Assembly (NCBI GenBank): GCA_029961685.1
Contig: JARWKL010000010.1
Span: 12,483,931 to 12,547,930, forward strand
Direction of reading: 5' to 3'
Origin: Aristolochia californica
Lineage: Eukaryota; Streptophyta; Magnoliopsida; Piperales; Aristolochiaceae
Length of the DNA stretch: 64,000 nt
Both the position numbers and the translations under genes were made by a program. This document shows, piece by piece, positions 26,701 to 42,161 of this stretch. The stretch's first letter is position 1. Every line of letters begins with the position of its first letter. The notes beneath the pieces are model-generated. The model was not told the DNA's origin, ran no database searches, and saw only the letters and a list, made by a program, of their open reading frames with translations.

Positions 26701-29131
26701 AAAATGCCGAGGGAGATAATTCATAAAGGAATTTATGATTTTTTTAAGGATAGTAAACTCTTTTAGTTTTTTTATATATTGGGTTTTCCAATCATAGGAA
26801 GAGGGGGGCACGACATTTTTAACTGAGTATTGACTCCCAAACCACAAGTCATTTCCAACAAAAATTATAGCCATTACACATCATTAATCGATCAAAACAT
26901 TTACGATGATCTATGATTGTTAGCTCCGCTTTAAGTAAAATAGGCAAAAAGTGGGTTGTTTGGCACTGGTAAATATCTCATCGCACGTTACCTTGAGAAT
27001 TTAATTTTTTCTACTCCTTGAAATTTTTGGATCATTAGGTCATTTACATCTTCAACTCGTTTCTGGCACGCATATCCACCACATTTAAAACATGTTATGA
27101 TCAATTAGAATTTTGTTTCTTATAAAATTCCACCAAGCTATTAGGGTTTGTACTTGTGGAATTTCCCAAACACGGATAAAAAAAATTGGTGTTCATTTTT
27201 AGTTTGTGAAATAATTTTCTTAACTTAGATTTATTTTATTTTTCAATTTTTTGCATACATAAAATCTAAAATTTTCATTTTGTATTGATCTATATGCCTT
27301 ATCTTTTTGTTTACGACAAAAAATGGAGAGTGAAAACTCAAGTTTGGATTTTTAAAAAAATTGAACATCCAATATGGAAATGCACAAATGCTGAGAGAGA
27401 TAATTCCAAAAAGTATCTGTGATTTTTAAAGATGGTAAACTCTTTTAGTTTTTTTATATAATGTGTTGTGCAATCATCGGAAGAGGGGGGCGAGGCATTT
27501 TTAACTAAGTATTATCTCCCAAACCATAAGTCATTTCTAACAAAAATTATAGCCATTTCACATCATTAATTGATCAAAACATTTACGATGTTCAATGATT
27601 GTTAGGTCTGCTTTTCGTAAGATACGCAAAAAGTGGGTTGTTTGGCTCAGGTAAATATTCCACCGCATGTTAACTTGAAAATTTAATTTTTTTCTACTCC
27701 TTGAAATTTTTGGATCATTAGGTCATTTGCATCTTCAACATGTTTCAGGCATGCATATCCATCACATTTAAAACATGTAAGGATCAATTAGAAATCTCTT
27801 TCTGACAAAATTCCACCAGGCTATTAGGGGTTGTACCAATGGAATTTCTCAAACATAGATAACAAAACTTTGGTGTTTTTTTTGTGTGCGTAAAATAATT
27901 TTCTTCACTTACATTTATTATAGTTTTCAATTTTTTACATACATAAACTCTAAAATTTTCATTTTGTTGTGACCTATTTGCCCTATCTTTTTGTTTACGA
28001 GAAAAATGGGAGAGTAAAAACTCATATTAGGATTTGAAAAAAATTGAACATCCAAAACTGAAATGCAAAAATGCAGAGAGAGATTATTCCAAAAAGTATC
28101 TCTGATTTTTAAGGATTGTAAACTCTTTTAGTTTTTTATATATTGGGTTTTTCATTCATCGAAAGAGAGGGGCGATGCATTTTTAACTTTGTTTTGACTC
28201 CCAAACCATAAGTCATTTGTGAAAAATATTTTAGCCATTACCCATCAATAATCGATCATAACATTTATGATGATCTATGATTGTTACATGTGCTTTTTGT
28301 AAAATTGGCAAAAAGTGAGTTGGTTGACTCTGGTAAATATCCCACCGCACATACACTTGAGAATTTAATTTTTTCTTCTCAAAAATTTTGGATCATTAGG
28401 TGATTTGCATCTTCGACATATTTCATGCATGCATATCCGCCACATTTAGAAGATGTTAGGATCAATTAACAATCTCTTTCTTACAAAATTCCACCAAGCT
28501 ATTAGGGGTTGTACCAGTGGAATTTCCAAAACATGGATATCAAAACTTTGGTGTTCATTTTTAGAGCGTGAAATAATTTTCTTCACTTACATTTATTATA
28601 GTTTTAAATTTTTTGCATACATAAACTCTAAAATATTCATTTTTTTGTGATCTATTTGCCTTATCTTTTTGTTTACGAGAAAAAAGGGAGAGAGAAAACT
28701 CAAGTTTGGATTTGAAAAAAAATGAACATCCAAAATGGAAATGCACAAATGTTGAGAGAGATAATTCCAAAAAGTATCTGTGATTTTTAAGGATAGTAAA
28801 CTCTTTTAGTTTTTTATACATTGGGTATTGCAATCATCGGAAGAGGGATGTGAGGCATTTTTAACTATGTTTTGACTCTGAAACCATAAATCATTTCTGA
28901 AAAATATTTAGCCGTTACCCATCATTAATCGATAAAAACATTTACGATGATCTATGATTGTTACGTCCAATTTTTGTAAAATTGGCAAAAAGTGAGTTGG
29001 TTGACTATGGTAAATATCCCACCACACGGTGACTTGAGAATTTAATTTTTTTTTCTCCTTGAAATTTTGGATCATTAGGTCATTTGCATGTTCAACATGT
29101 TTCAGGCTTGCATATCCACCACATATATAAC
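23726..29131 (+). repeat. Satellite block L5: diverged monomers
   Basis: Anchors lie near 23726, 24410, 25090, 25772, 26438, 27092, 27775 and 28453. The monomers differ widely from each other. The 26438 unit lacks about 30 bp (CTATTTGC joins GAAAGTG near 26640). The 27092, 27775 and 28453 units are the first members of monomer types that recur downstream: AAAATCTAAAA with CTATATGCC, CTGACAAAATTCC, and an AACAATCTC anchor variant. No gene is seen. Confidence 0.8.
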
Positions 29132-29814
29132 ATGTTAGGATCAAATAGAAATCTTTTTCTTATAAAATTCCACCAAACTATTAGGGGTTGTACCGGTGGA
29201 ATTTCCCAAACAAAGATAACAAAAATTTGGTGTTCATTTTTAGTGCGTGAAATAATTTTCTTCACTTACATTTATTATAGTATTCAATTTTTTGCATACA
29301 TATACTCTAAATTTTTCATTTTGTTGTGATCTATTTGCCCTATCTTTTTGTTTATGGGAAAATTGGGAGAGAGAAAATTGTAGTTTGGATTTGAAAGCAA
29401 AATTGAACATCAAAAATGGAAATGCACAAATGCTGAGAGAGTTAAATCCAAAAAGTATCAGTGATTTTTAAGGATTGTAAACTCTTTTAGTTTTTTATAT
29501 ATTGGGTTTGGCAATCATCAGAAAAGGGGGGCGAGACATTTTTATTTGATTGTTGACTCCCAAACCATAAGTCATTTCTAACAAAAATTATACCCGTCAC
29601 ACATCATTAATCAATCAAAACATTTACGATGATCAATGATTGTTTGGTCCACGTTTTGTAAAATAGACAAAAAGTGTGTTGTTTGGCTCTGGTAAATATC
29701 CCACCGGACGTTAACTTGAAAATTTTAATTTTTCTACTCCATGAAATTTTTGTATCATTAGATAATTTGCATCTTCATCATGTTTCAGGCATGCAAATCC
29801 ACCACATTTAAAAC

Positions 29815-30335
29815 TCATTTAAACTCTAAAATTTTCATTTTTTTGTGAGCTATTTGCCTTTTCTTTTTGTTTACGAGAAAAATGGGAGAGTGAAAACACA
29901 AGTTTGGATGTGAAAAAAAAAATTGAACATCCAAAATGAAAATGCACAAATGCTGAGAGTGATAATTCAAAAAAGTATATGTGATTTTTAAGGATTGTAA
30001 ACTCTTTTAGTTTTGTATATATTGGGTTTCACAATCTTCCGAAGAGGTGGGATGAGGTATTTTTAACTGAGTGTTGACTCCCAAACCATAAGTCATTTCT
30101 AGCAAAAAATATCACTATTACACATCATTAATCGATCAAAAAATTTACGATGATCTATGATTGTTAGGTCCACTTTTTTTAAAATAGGCAAAAAGTGGAA
30201 TGTTTTGCTCAAGTTAAAATCCCACCACATGTTAACTTGGGAATTTACTTTTTTGTACTCCTTGAAATTTTGTGATCATTAGGTCATTTGCATCTTCAAC
30301 ATGTTTCAGGCATGCATATCCACCACATTTAAAAC
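29815..30335 (+). repeat. Deleted-variant monomer, copy 1
   Basis: The unit is about 521 bp. The anchor and the inverted repeat are missing: CCACATTTAAAACTCA runs straight into TAAACTCTAAAATTTTCATT, so about 160 bp is absent. It shares GTGAGCTATTTGCCTTTTC with the copy at 47590. Confidence 0.8.
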
Positions 30336-31408
30336 ATGTTAGGATCAATTAGAAATCTCTTTCTTATAAAATTCCACCAAACTATTAGGGGTTGTACCAG
30401 TGGAATTTCCCAAACATGGATACCAAAACTTTGTTGTTCATTTTTATTGCGTGAAATAATTTTCTCGCTTACATTTATTTTAGTTTTCAATTTTTTGCAT
30501 ACATAAATTCTAAAATTTTCATTTTGTTGTGATATATTCACCTTATCTTTTTGTTAACACGAAAAATGGGAAAGTGAAAACTCAAGTTTGGATTTGAAAA
30601 AAAATTGAACATCCAAAATGGAAATGCACAAATGCTGAGAGAGATAATTCATAAAAGTATCTATGATTTTTAAGGATTGTAAGTTCCTTCAGTTTTTTAT
30701 ATATTGGGTTTTGCAATCATAGGAAGTGGGGGGCGCAGCATTTTAACTAAGTGTTGACTCCCAAACCATAAGTCATTTCTAACAAAAATTATAGCCGTTA
30801 CACATCATTAATTGATCAAAACAATTACAATGATCTATGGTTGTTAGGTCCGCTTTAAGTAAAATAAGCAAAAAGTGGGTTGTTTGGCACTGATAAATAT
30901 CCCATCGCACGTTAACTTGAGAATTTAATTTTTTGTACTCCACGAAATTTTTGGACCATTAGGTCATTTACATCTTCAACTCGTTTCAGGCATGCATATC
31001 ATCCACATTTAAAACATGTTAGGATCAAATAAAAATTTCTTTCATATAAAATTCCACCTAGCTATTAGACTAAGAACTGGTGGAATTTCCCAAACATGGA
31101 TAACAAAACTTTGGTGTTCATTTTTAGGGCGAGAAATAATTTTCTTCACTTAGATTTATTTTAGTTTTCAATTTTTTGCATACATAAAATCTAAAATTTT
31201 CATTTTATATTGATCTATATGCCTTATCTTTTTGTTTACAAGAAAAATGGGAGGGTGAAAACTCAAGTTTGGATTTTAAAAAATAATGAACATCCAATAT
31301 GGAAATGCACAAATGCTGAGAGTGATAATTCCAAAAAGTATTTGTGATTTTTAAGTATGGTAAACACTTTTAGTTTTTTATATATTGTGTTGTGCAATCA
31401 TCGGAAGA

Positions 31409-31430
31409 GGGGGGGGGGGGGGGGGGGGGG
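31409..31430 (+). repeat. Expanded G-run, 22 G
   Basis: It lies at the standard site. The flanking CGAGG part of the monomer is gone and the run joins CATTTTTAAC directly. Confidence 0.9.
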
Positions 31431-32094
31431 CATTTTTAACTGAGTGTTGACTCCCAAACCGTAAGTCATTTCTAAGAAAAATGATAGCCATTTCACATCA
31501 TTAATTGATCAAAACATTTACGATGATCTATGATTGTTAGATCCGCTTTTTGTAAAATAGGTAAAAAGTGGGTTGTTTTTCTAAATATCCCACCGCTCGT
31601 TAACTTGAGAATTTAATTTTTTCTACTCCTTCAAATTTTTGGATCATTAGGTCATTTGCATCTTCAACATGTTTCAGGCATGCATAGCCACCTCATTTAA
31701 AACAAGTTAGGATCAATTTGAAATCTCTTTCTTATAAATTTCCACTAAGCTATTACGGGTTGTACTAGTGGAATTTCCCAAACATGGATAAAAAAACCTT
31801 GGTGCTCATTATTAGTGCGTGAAATAATTTTTGTCACTTACATTTATTATAGTTTTCAATTTTTACATACATAAACTCTAAAATTTTCATTTTCTTGTGA
31901 TCTATTTGCCTGATCTTTTTGTTTACGAGAAAAAAGGGAGAGAGAAAACTCAAGTTTGGATTTGAAAAAAAAATGAACATCGAAAATGGAAATGCACAAA
32001 TGCAGAGAGAGATAATTCCAAAAAATATCTATGATTTTTAAGGATTTTAAAACTTTTAGGTTTTTATATATTGGGTTTTGTTATCATCGGAAGA

Positions 32095-32143
32095 GGGGGG
32101 ACGGGAGGGGGGGGGGGGGGGGGGGGGGGGTGGGTGGTGGGGG
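32095..32143 (+). repeat. Compound G-rich tract, with a run of 24 G
   Basis: Six G, then ACGGGA, then 24 G (32107-32130), then TGGGTGGTGGGGG. It is the most complex G-rich tract of the array and has several GGG blocks suited to quadruplex formation. Confidence 0.9.
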
Positions 32144-33780
32144 AAGCATTTTTAACTAATTGTTGACTTTCAAACCATAAGTCCTTTCTAAAAAAAATTA
32201 TAGCCGTTACACCTCATTAATCAAACAAAACATTTACGTTGATCTATGATTGTTAGGTCCACTTTTTGTAACATGGGCAAAAAGTGGGTTGTTTGGCTAA
32301 GGTCAATATCCCACCGCATGTTTTGAGAATTTAATTTTTTTTGCTCCTTGAAATTTTTTGATCATTAGGTCATTTCATCTTCAATATGTTTCAGGCATGC
32401 TTGTCCACCACATTTAAAACATGTAAGGATCAATTAGAAACCTCTTTCTGACAAAATTCCACCAGGCAATTAGGGGTTGTACTAGTGGAATTTTGCTAAC
32501 ATAGATAACAAAACTTTGGTTTTAATTTTTTGTGCGTGAAATAATTTTATTCACTTACATTTATTATAGTTTTCAATTTTTTGCATACATAAACTATAAA
32601 ATTTTCATTTTGTTGTGATCTATTTGCCTTATCTTTTTGTTTACAATAATAATGGAAGAGAGAAAACTCATGTTTGGATTTGAAAAAAATTGAACATCCA
32701 AAATGGAAATGCACAAACGCAGAGAGATATGATTGCAAAGAGTATCTGTGATTTTTAAGGATTGTAAACTCTTTTAGATTTTTATAAATTGGGTTTTTCA
32801 ATCATCGGAAGAGGGAGGTGAGGCATTTTTAACTGAGTGTTGACTCCCAAAGCATAAGTCATTTCTAACAAAAATTGTAGCCGTTACTCATCAATAATCG
32901 ATCAAAACATGTACGATGATCTGTGTTGTGAGGTCCGCTTTTTGTAAAATAGGCAAAATGTGGGTTGTTTGGGTCAGCTAAATATCCCACAACACTTTAA
33001 CTTGAGAATTTAATTTTTTCTACTCCTTGAAAATTTTGGATCATTAGGTCATTTGCATCTTCAACATGTTTCTAGCCAGCAGATCCACCACATTTAAAAC
33101 ATGTTAGGATCAATTAGAAATCTCTTTCTTATAAAAGTTCACCAAGCTATGAGGGGTTGTACAAGTGGAATTATCCAAACATGGATAACAAAACTTCGGT
33201 GTTCATTTTTAGTGCGTGAAATAATTTTCTTTACTTACATTTATTATAGTTTTTGATTTTTTTGCATACATAAACTCTAAATTTTTCATTTTGTTGTGAT
33301 CTATTTGCCTTATCTTTTTGTTTACGATAAAAATGGGAGAGAGAAAACTCTAGTTTGGATTTGAAAAGAAATTGAACATCCAAAATGGAAATGAACAAAT
33401 GCTGAGAGAGATAATTCCAAAAAGTATCAGTGATTTTTAAGGATTGTAAACTCATTTAGTTTTTTATATATTGGGTTTTGCAATCATCGGAAGAGGGGGG
33501 CGAGGCATTTTTAACTGATTGTTGACTCTGAAATTATAAGTTATTTCTAACAAAAATATAGCCGTCACACATCATTAATCGATCAAAACATTTACGATGA
33601 TCAATGATTGTTTGGTCCGCATTTTTTAAAATAGGCAAAAAGTGTGTTGTTTCACTCTGGTAAATATCCCACCGGACGTTAACTTGAGAATTTTAATTTT
33701 TCTACACCTTGAAAATTTTGGATTATTAGATAATTTGCATCTTCAAAATGTTTCAGGCATGCATATCCACCACATTTAAA

Positions 33781-34282
33781 ACTCACGTAAACTCTAAAAT
33801 TTTCATTTTGTTGTAAGGTATTCCTTTTCTTTTTTGTTTACGAGAAAAATGGGAGAGTGAAAGCACAAGTTTTGATTTGAAAATGGAAATGCACAAATGC
33901 TGAGAGAGATAATTCCAAAAGGTATATGTGATTTTTAAGGATTCTGAACTCTTTTAGTTTTTTATATATTGGGTTTTGCAATCATAGGAAGAGGGGGGCG
34001 CGGCATTTTTAACTGAGTGTTGACCCCCAAACCATAAATTATTTCCAACATAAATTATAGTCGTTACACATCATTAATCGATCAAAACATTTTACAATGA
34101 TCTATGATTGTTAGGTCTGCTTTAAGTAAAATAGGCAAAAAGTGGGTTGTTTGGCACTGGTAAATATCCCATCACATGTTAACATTAGAATTTAATTTTT
34201 TCTACTCCTCAAAATTATTTGATCATTAGGTCATTTACATCTCCAACTGGTTTCAGGCATGCATATCCACCACGTTTAAAAC
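33781..34282 (+). repeat. Deleted-variant monomer, copy 2
   Basis: It has the same loss as the unit at 29815 (ATTTAAAACTCACG joins TAAACTCTAAAA). A further loss of about 19 bp lies near 33880, giving a 502-bp unit. It is followed directly by the CTATATGCC type, so the TATTCACC monomer seen after the other two copies is missing here. Confidence 0.78.
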
Positions 34283-35283
34283 ATGTTAGGATCAATTAGA
34301 AATTTCTTTTTGATAAAATTCCACCAAGTAATTAGGGTTTGTACTAGTGGAATTTCCAAAACATGGATAACAAAACTTTGGTGTTCATTTTTACTGCGTG
34401 AAATAATTTTCTTCACTTGTATTTATTTTAGTTTTCAATTTTTTGCATACATAAAATCTAAAATTTTCATTTTGTATTGATCTATATGCCTTATCTTTTT
34501 GTTTACGAGAAAAATGGGAGAGTGAAAACTCAAGTTTGGATTTTAAAAAAATTGAACATCCAGTATGGAAATGCACAAATGCTGAGAGAGATAATTCCAA
34601 AAAGTATCTATGATTTTTAAGAATGGTAAACTATTTTAGTTTTTTATATATTGTGTTTTGCAATCATCGGAAGAGGGGGGCGAGGCTTTTTCAACTGAGT
34701 GTTGACTCCCAAACCATAAGTCATTTCTAACAAAAATTGTAGCCATTAAACATCATTAATCGATCAAAAAATTTACGATGATCTATGATTGTTAGTTCCG
34801 CATTTTGTAAAATAGGAAAAAAGTGGGTTGTTTTGCTCTGGTAAATATCCCACCGATCTTTAACTTGAGAATTTATTTTTTCTACTCCTTGAAATTTTAG
34901 GATCAACAGGTCATTTGCATCTTCAACATGTTTCAGGCATGCATATCCACCACATTTGAAATATGTTAGGATCAATTAAAAATTTCTTTCTTGTAAAATT
35001 CCATTATTACAAGTTGTACTAGTGGAATTTCCCAAAACATAGATAACAAAACCCTGGTGTTCATTTTTAGTGCGTGAAATAATTTTCTTCACTTATATTT
35101 ATTATAGTTTCCATTTTTTTGCATACATAAACTCTAAAATTTTCATTTTTTGTGATCTATTTGCCTTATCTTTTTGTTTACGAGAAAATGCAGAGAGAGA
35201 TAATTCCAAAAAGTATCTGTGATTTTTAAGGAATGTAAACACTTTTAGTTTTTTATATATTGGGTTTTGCAATCATCAGAAGA

Positions 35284-35307
35284 GGGGGGGGGGGGGGGGG
35301 GGGGGGG
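35284..35307 (+). repeat. Expanded G-run, 24 G
   Basis: It lies at the standard monomer site after ATCATCAGAAGA and is followed by TGTGAGGC. Confidence 0.9.
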
Positions 35308-38300
35308 TGTGAGGCAGTTTTAACTGATTGTTCACTTCCAAACCATAAGTCATTTCTAACAAAAAATATAGCCTATCCACCTCATTAATCAATCAAAACA
35401 TTACGATGATCTATGATTGTTAGGTCCGATTTTTTTAACATAGACAAAAAGTGGGTTGTTTGGCTCTAGTAAATATCCCACTGCATGTTAACTTGAGAAT
35501 TTAATTTTTCGTTCTCCTTGTAATTTTTTGATAATTAGATCATTTTCATCTTCAACATGTTTCAAGCATGCATGTCCACCACATTTAAAACATGTAAGGA
35601 TCAATTAGAAATGTCTTTATTACAAAATTCCACCAAGCTATTAGGGGTCTTACTAGTGGAATTTCCCAAACATAGATAACAAAACTTTGGTGTTCATTTT
35701 TTGTGTGTGAAATAATTTTATTCACTTACATTTATTATAGTTTTCAATTTTTTGCATATATAAACTCTAAAATTTTCATTTTGTTGTGATATATTTGCCT
35801 TATCTTTTTGTTAATGAAAAAAATGGGAGAGTGAAAACTCATGTTTGGATTTGAAAAAAAATTGAACATCCAAAATGGAAATGTACAAATGTAGAGAGAG
35901 ATGAATCCACAAATTATATGTGATTTTTAAGGATTGTAAACTCTTTTAGTTTTTTATATATTGGGTTTTGCAATCATCGGAAGAGAGGGGTGAGGCATTT
36001 TTAACTGAATGTTGACTCCCAAACCATAAGTCATTTCTAACAAATATTATGACCGTTCCACATCATTAATCGATAAAAACATTTGTGATGGTATATGATT
36101 GTTAGGTCCGCTTTAAGGAAAATTGGCAAAAAGAGGGTTGTTTGACTATGGTAAATATCCCATCGCAGGTAAATACTAGAATTTAATTTTTTCTACACGA
36201 AATTTTTGGATCATTAGGTCATTTGCATCTTCAACATGTTTCAGGCATGCATATCCACCGCATTTAGAACATGTTAGGATCAATTAGCAATCTCTTTCTT
36301 ACATAATTCCACCAAGATATTAGGGTTTGTACCAGTGGAATTTCCCAAACATGGATAACAAAACTTAGGTGTTTATTTTTAGTGCGTGAAATAATTTTCT
36401 TCACTTACATTTGTTACGGTTTTCAATTTTTTGCATACATAAACTCTAAAAATTTCATTTTGTTGTGATCTATTTGCCTTATCTTTTTGTTTATGAGAAA
36501 AATGGGGGAATGAAAACTCAAGCTTGGATTTGAAAAAAAATTGAACATCGAAAATTGAAATGCACAAATGCTGAGAGATATAATTCCAAAAAGTATCTGT
36601 GATTTTTAAGGATTTGAAACTCTTTTAGTTTTTTATATATTGGCTTTTGCAATCAACGAAAGAGGGGGGTGAGGAATTTTTAACTATGTTTTGACTCCCA
36701 AACCATTTTTAATGATGATCTATGATTTTTACGTCCTCTTTTTGTAAAATTGTCAAAAAGTGAGTTATTCGACTTAGGTAAATATCCCACCGCACGTTAA
36801 CTTGAGAATTTAAGTTTTTCATCTTATTGAAATTTTGGATCATTAGGTCATTTGCATCTTCAACATGTTTTAGGCTTGCATATTCACCACATATAAAACA
36901 TGTTAGGATCAATTACAAATCTGTTTCTTAGAAAATTCAACTAAGCTATTACGGGTTGTACTGGTGGAATTTCCCAAACATGGATAACAAAACCTTTGTG
37001 TTCATTTTTAGTGCGTGAAATAATTTTCTTCACTAACATTTATTATAGTTTTCAATTTTTTGCGTTCTTGAACTCTAAAATTTTTGTTTTGTTGTGATCT
37101 ATTTGCCTTATCTTTTTGTTTACAAGAAAAATGGGAGAGTGGAAACTCAAGTTTGGATTTGAAAAAAAATTGAACATCCAAAGTGGAAATGCACAAATGC
37201 TGAGAGAGATAGTTAAAAAAGTATCTGTGATTTTTAAGGAAAGTAAACTCTTTTAGTTTTTTATATATTGGGTTTTGCAATCCTCGGAAGACGGGGGCGA
37301 GGCAGTTTTAACTGAGTGGTTACTCCCAAACCATAAGTCATTTCGAACAAAAATTGTAGCCGTTGCACATCAATAATCGATCAAAACATTTACGATGATC
37401 AATGATTGTTAGGTCCGCTTTTTGTAAAATAGGCAAAAAGTGGGTTGTTTGGCTCTGGTAAATATCCCACAACACGTTAACTTCATAATTTAATTTTTTC
37501 TACTCCTTGAAAATTTTGGATCATTAGGTCATTTGCATCTTCAACATGTTTAAGGCATGCATATCCACCACATTTAAAACATGTTAGGATACTTTAGAAA
37601 TCTCTATTAGGGGTTGTAAAAGTGGAATTTCCTAAACTTCGATAACAAAACTGTGTTCATTTTTTGTGCGTGAAATAATTTTCTTCACTTACATTTTTTA
37701 TAGTTTTCAAATTTTTGCGTAAATCAGCTCTAAAATTTTCATTTTGTTGTTATCTATTTGCATTATCTTTTTGTTTACAAGAAAAATGGGAGAGTGAAAA
37801 CTCAAGTTTGGATTTGAAAAAAAATTGAATATCCAAAATGGGAAAGCACAAATGTTGAGAGAGATAATTCCAAAGAGTATCTGTGATTTTTAAGGATTGC
37901 AAACACTTTTAGTTATTTATATATTTGGTTTTGCAATCATCGGAAGGGAGGGGGGGCTGGCATTTTGAACTGAGGGTTCACTCCCAAACCATAAGTCATT
38001 TCTAAATAAAATTATAGCTGTTAGACATCATTAATCGATAAAAACATTTACGATGATCAATGTTTGTTAGGTTCGCTTTTCGTAAAATACACAAAAAGTG
38101 GGATTTTTGGCTCAGGTAAATATCCCACCACACGTTCACTTGAGAATTTTATTTTTTCTACTCCTTGAAATTTTTGGATCATTAGGTCATTTGCATATTC
38201 AACATGTTTCAGGCAGGCATATCCACCACATTTAAAACATGTAAGGATCAATTAGAAATCTCTTTCTAACAAAATTCCACCAAGCTATTAGGGGTTGTAC

Positions 38301-41300
38301 CAGTGGTATATCTCAAACATAGATAACAAAACTTTGGTGTTTATTTTTTGTGCATGAAATTTTTTTCTTCACATACATTTATTGTAGTTTTCTATTTTTT
38401 GCATACATAAACTCTAAAATTTTCATTTTGTTGTGATCTATTTGCCTTATCTTTTTGTTTACAAGAAAAATTGGAGAGTGAAAACTCAAGTTAGGATTTG
38501 AAAAAAAATTGAACATAGAAAATTAAAATGCACAAATGCTAAGAAAGATCATTGATAAAAGTATCAGTGATTTTTTAGGATTGTAAACTCTTATAGTTTT
38601 TTATATATTGGGTTTTGCAATCATCGAAAGAGGGGAGTGAGGCATTTTTATATATGTTTTGACTCCCAAACCATAAGTTATTTCTGAAAAATATATTTGT
38701 CGTTAAACATCATTAATTGATCAAAAAATTTACGATGATCTATGATTGTTATGTCTGCTTATTGTAAAATTTTAAAAAAGTGTGTTGTTTGACTCAGGTA
38801 GATATCCCACCGCATGTTAACCTGAGAATTTAATTTTTTCTTCTCCTTGAATTTTTTTATCATTTGGTCATTTGCATCTTCAACATGTTTCAGGCTTGTA
38901 TATCCACCACATATAAAACATGTTAGGATAGATTTGAAATCTCTTTCTTATAAAATTCCACCAAGCTATGAAGGGTTGTACTAGTGGAATTTCCCAAACA
39001 TGGATAACAAACACTTGGTGTTCATTTTTAGTGCATAAAATAATTTTCTACACTTACATTTATAATAATTTTCAATTTTTTACGTACATAAACTCTAAAA
39101 TTTTTGTTTTGTTGTGATCCATTTGCCTTATCTTTTTGTTTACAAGAAAAATGGGAGAGAGGAAACTCAAGTTTGGATTTGAAAAAAAAAATTGAACATC
39201 CAAAATGGAAATGCACATATGCTGAGAGTGATAATTCAAAAAAGTATCAGTTATTTTTAAGGGAAGTAAACTCTTTTAGTTCTTTATATATTGGGTTTTG
39301 CAATCATCAGAAGAGGGGGGTGAGGCATTTTTAACTGATTGTTGACTCCCAAACCATAAGTCATTTCTAACAAAAATTATAGCCGTTACGCATCAATAAT
39401 CAATCAAAACGTTTACGATGATCTATGATTGTTAGGTCCGCTTTTTTGTAAAATAGGCAAAAAGTGGGTTGTTTTGCTCAGGTAAATATCCCACAACACG
39501 TTAACTTCATAATTTAATTTTTTCTACTCCTTGAAAATTTTGGATCATTAGGTCATTTGCATCTTCAACATGTTTCTGGCAAGCATATCCACCACATTTA
39601 AAACAAGTTAGGATCAATTAGAAATCTCTTTCTTATAAAATTCCACCAAGCTATAAGGGTTTGTACTAGTGGAATTTCCACAACATGGATAACAAAACTT
39701 TTGAGTTCATTTTTTGTGCTTGAAATAATTTTATTCACATACATTAGTTATAGTTTTCAATTTTTTGCAAACATAAACTCTAAAATTTTCATTTTGTAGT
39801 GATCTATTTGCCTTATCATTTTTGTTTATGATAAAAAAGGGAGAGAAAACTCAAGTTTCCATTTGAAAAAAAATTGCACATCCAAAATGGAAATGCACAA
39901 AAGTAGAGATAGATGATTCCAAAAAGTATCTGTGATTTTTAAGGATTGTAAACACTTTTAATTTTTTATATATTGAGTTTTGCAATCATCAGAAGAGAGG
40001 GGTGAGGCATTTTTAACAGAGTGTTGACTCCAAAACCATAAGTCATTTCTAACAAAAATTATAGCCATTACACATCATTAATCGATAAAAACATTTACGA
40101 TGGTCTATGATTGTTAGGCCCACTGTTTGTAACCTGGGCAAAAAGTGGGTTGTTTGGCTCTGGTAAATATCCCACCGTACGTAAATTTGAGTATTTAATT
40201 TTTTCTACTCGAAATTTTTGGATCATTAGGTCATTTGCATCTTCAACATGTTTCAGACATGAATATCCACTACATTTAGAACATGTTAGGATCAATTAGA
40301 AATCTCTTTCTCACAAAATTTCACCAAGCTATTAGGGGTTGTACTACTGGAATTTCCCAAACATGGAAACAAAACTTTGGTGTTCATTTTTAGTGCGTCA
40401 AATAATTTTCTTCACTTACATTAATTATAGTGTTCAATTTTTTGCTGACACAAACTCTAAAATTTTTATTTTGTTGTGATCTATTTTCCTTATCTTTCTT
40501 GTTTATGAGAAAAATTGGAGAATGAAAACTCAAGTTTGGATTTGAAAAAAAATTGAACATCGAAAATGGAAATGCACAAATGCTGAGAGAGATAATTTCA
40601 AAAAGTATCTGTGATTTTTAAGGATTGTAAACTCTTTTAGTTTTTTATATATTTGGTTTTGTAATCATCGAAAGAGGGGGGTGAAGCATTTTTAACTATG
40701 TTTTGACTCCCAAACCATAAGTCAATTCTGAAAAATATTTTAGCCGTTACAGATCATTAATTGGTCAAAAATTTTATGATGATCTATTATTTTTACGTCC
40801 ACTTTTTGTAAAATTGGCAAAAAGTGAGTTGGTTGACTCTGGTAAATATCCCACGTCACGTTAACTAGAGAATTTAATTTTTTTTTCTCCTTGAAATTTT
40901 GGATCATTAGGTCATTTGTATCTTCAACATGTTTCAAGCTTGCATATCCACCACATATAAAACATGTTAGGATCAATTAGAAATCTCTTTCTTATAAAAT
41001 TCCACCAAACTATTAGGGGTTGTACCAGTGGAATTTCCCAAACATGGATAACAAAAATTTGTTGTTTATTTTTAGTGAGTGAAATAATTTTCTTCACTTA
41101 CATTTATTATTTTTTTCAATTTTTTGCATCCATAAACTCTAAAATTTTCATTTTGTTGTGATCTATTTGCCTTATCTTTTTTTTTACAAGAAAAATGGGA
41201 GAGAGAAAACTCAAGTTATGATTTGAAAAAAAAATTGGACATCCAAAATGGAAATGCACAAATGTTGAGAGAGATAATTCAAAAAAGTATCTGTGATTTT

Positions 41301-42161
41301 TAAGGAAAGTAAACTCTTTTAATTTTTTATATATTGGGTTTTGCAATCATCAGAAGAGGGCGGCGAGGCATTTTTAACTAAGTGTTGACTCCCTAACCAT
41401 AAGTCATTTCTAACAAAAATTATAGCCGTTACACATCAATAATCGATCAAAACATTTATGATGATCTATGATTGTTATGTCCTCTTTTTTTAAAATAGGC
41501 AAAATGTGGGTTGTTTGGCTCAGGTAAATATCGCACAACACGTTAACTTGAGAATTTAATTTTTTCTACTCTTTGAAAATTTTGGATCATTAGGTCATTT
41601 GCATCTTCAACATGTTTCTGGCAAGCATATCCACCACATTTAAAACATGTTAGGATAAATTAGAAATCTCTTTCTTATAAAATTCCACTAAGCTATGAGG
41701 GGTTGTACAAGAGGAATTTCCCATACATGGATAAAAAAACTTTGGTGGTCATTTTTAGTGCGTGAAATAATTTGCTTCACTTAAATTTATTATAGTTTTC
41801 AATTTTTTGCATACATAAACTCAAAATTTTTCATTTTGTAGTGTTCTATTTGCCTTATCTTTTTGTTTACGGGAAAAATGGGAGAGAGAAAACTCTAGTT
41901 TGGATTTGAAAAAAAATTGAACATCCAAAATGGAAATGCACAAATGGTGAGAGAGATAATTCCAAAAAGTATTAGTGATTTTTAAGGATTGTAAACTCTT
42001 TTAGTTTTTTATATATTGGGTTTTGCAATCATCGGAAGAGGGGGGAAAGGCATTTTTAACTGATTGTTGACTCCCAAACTATAAGTCATTTCTAAAAAAA
42101 ATTATAGCCGTCACACATCATTAATCGATCAAAACATTTACGATGATCAATGATCATTTGG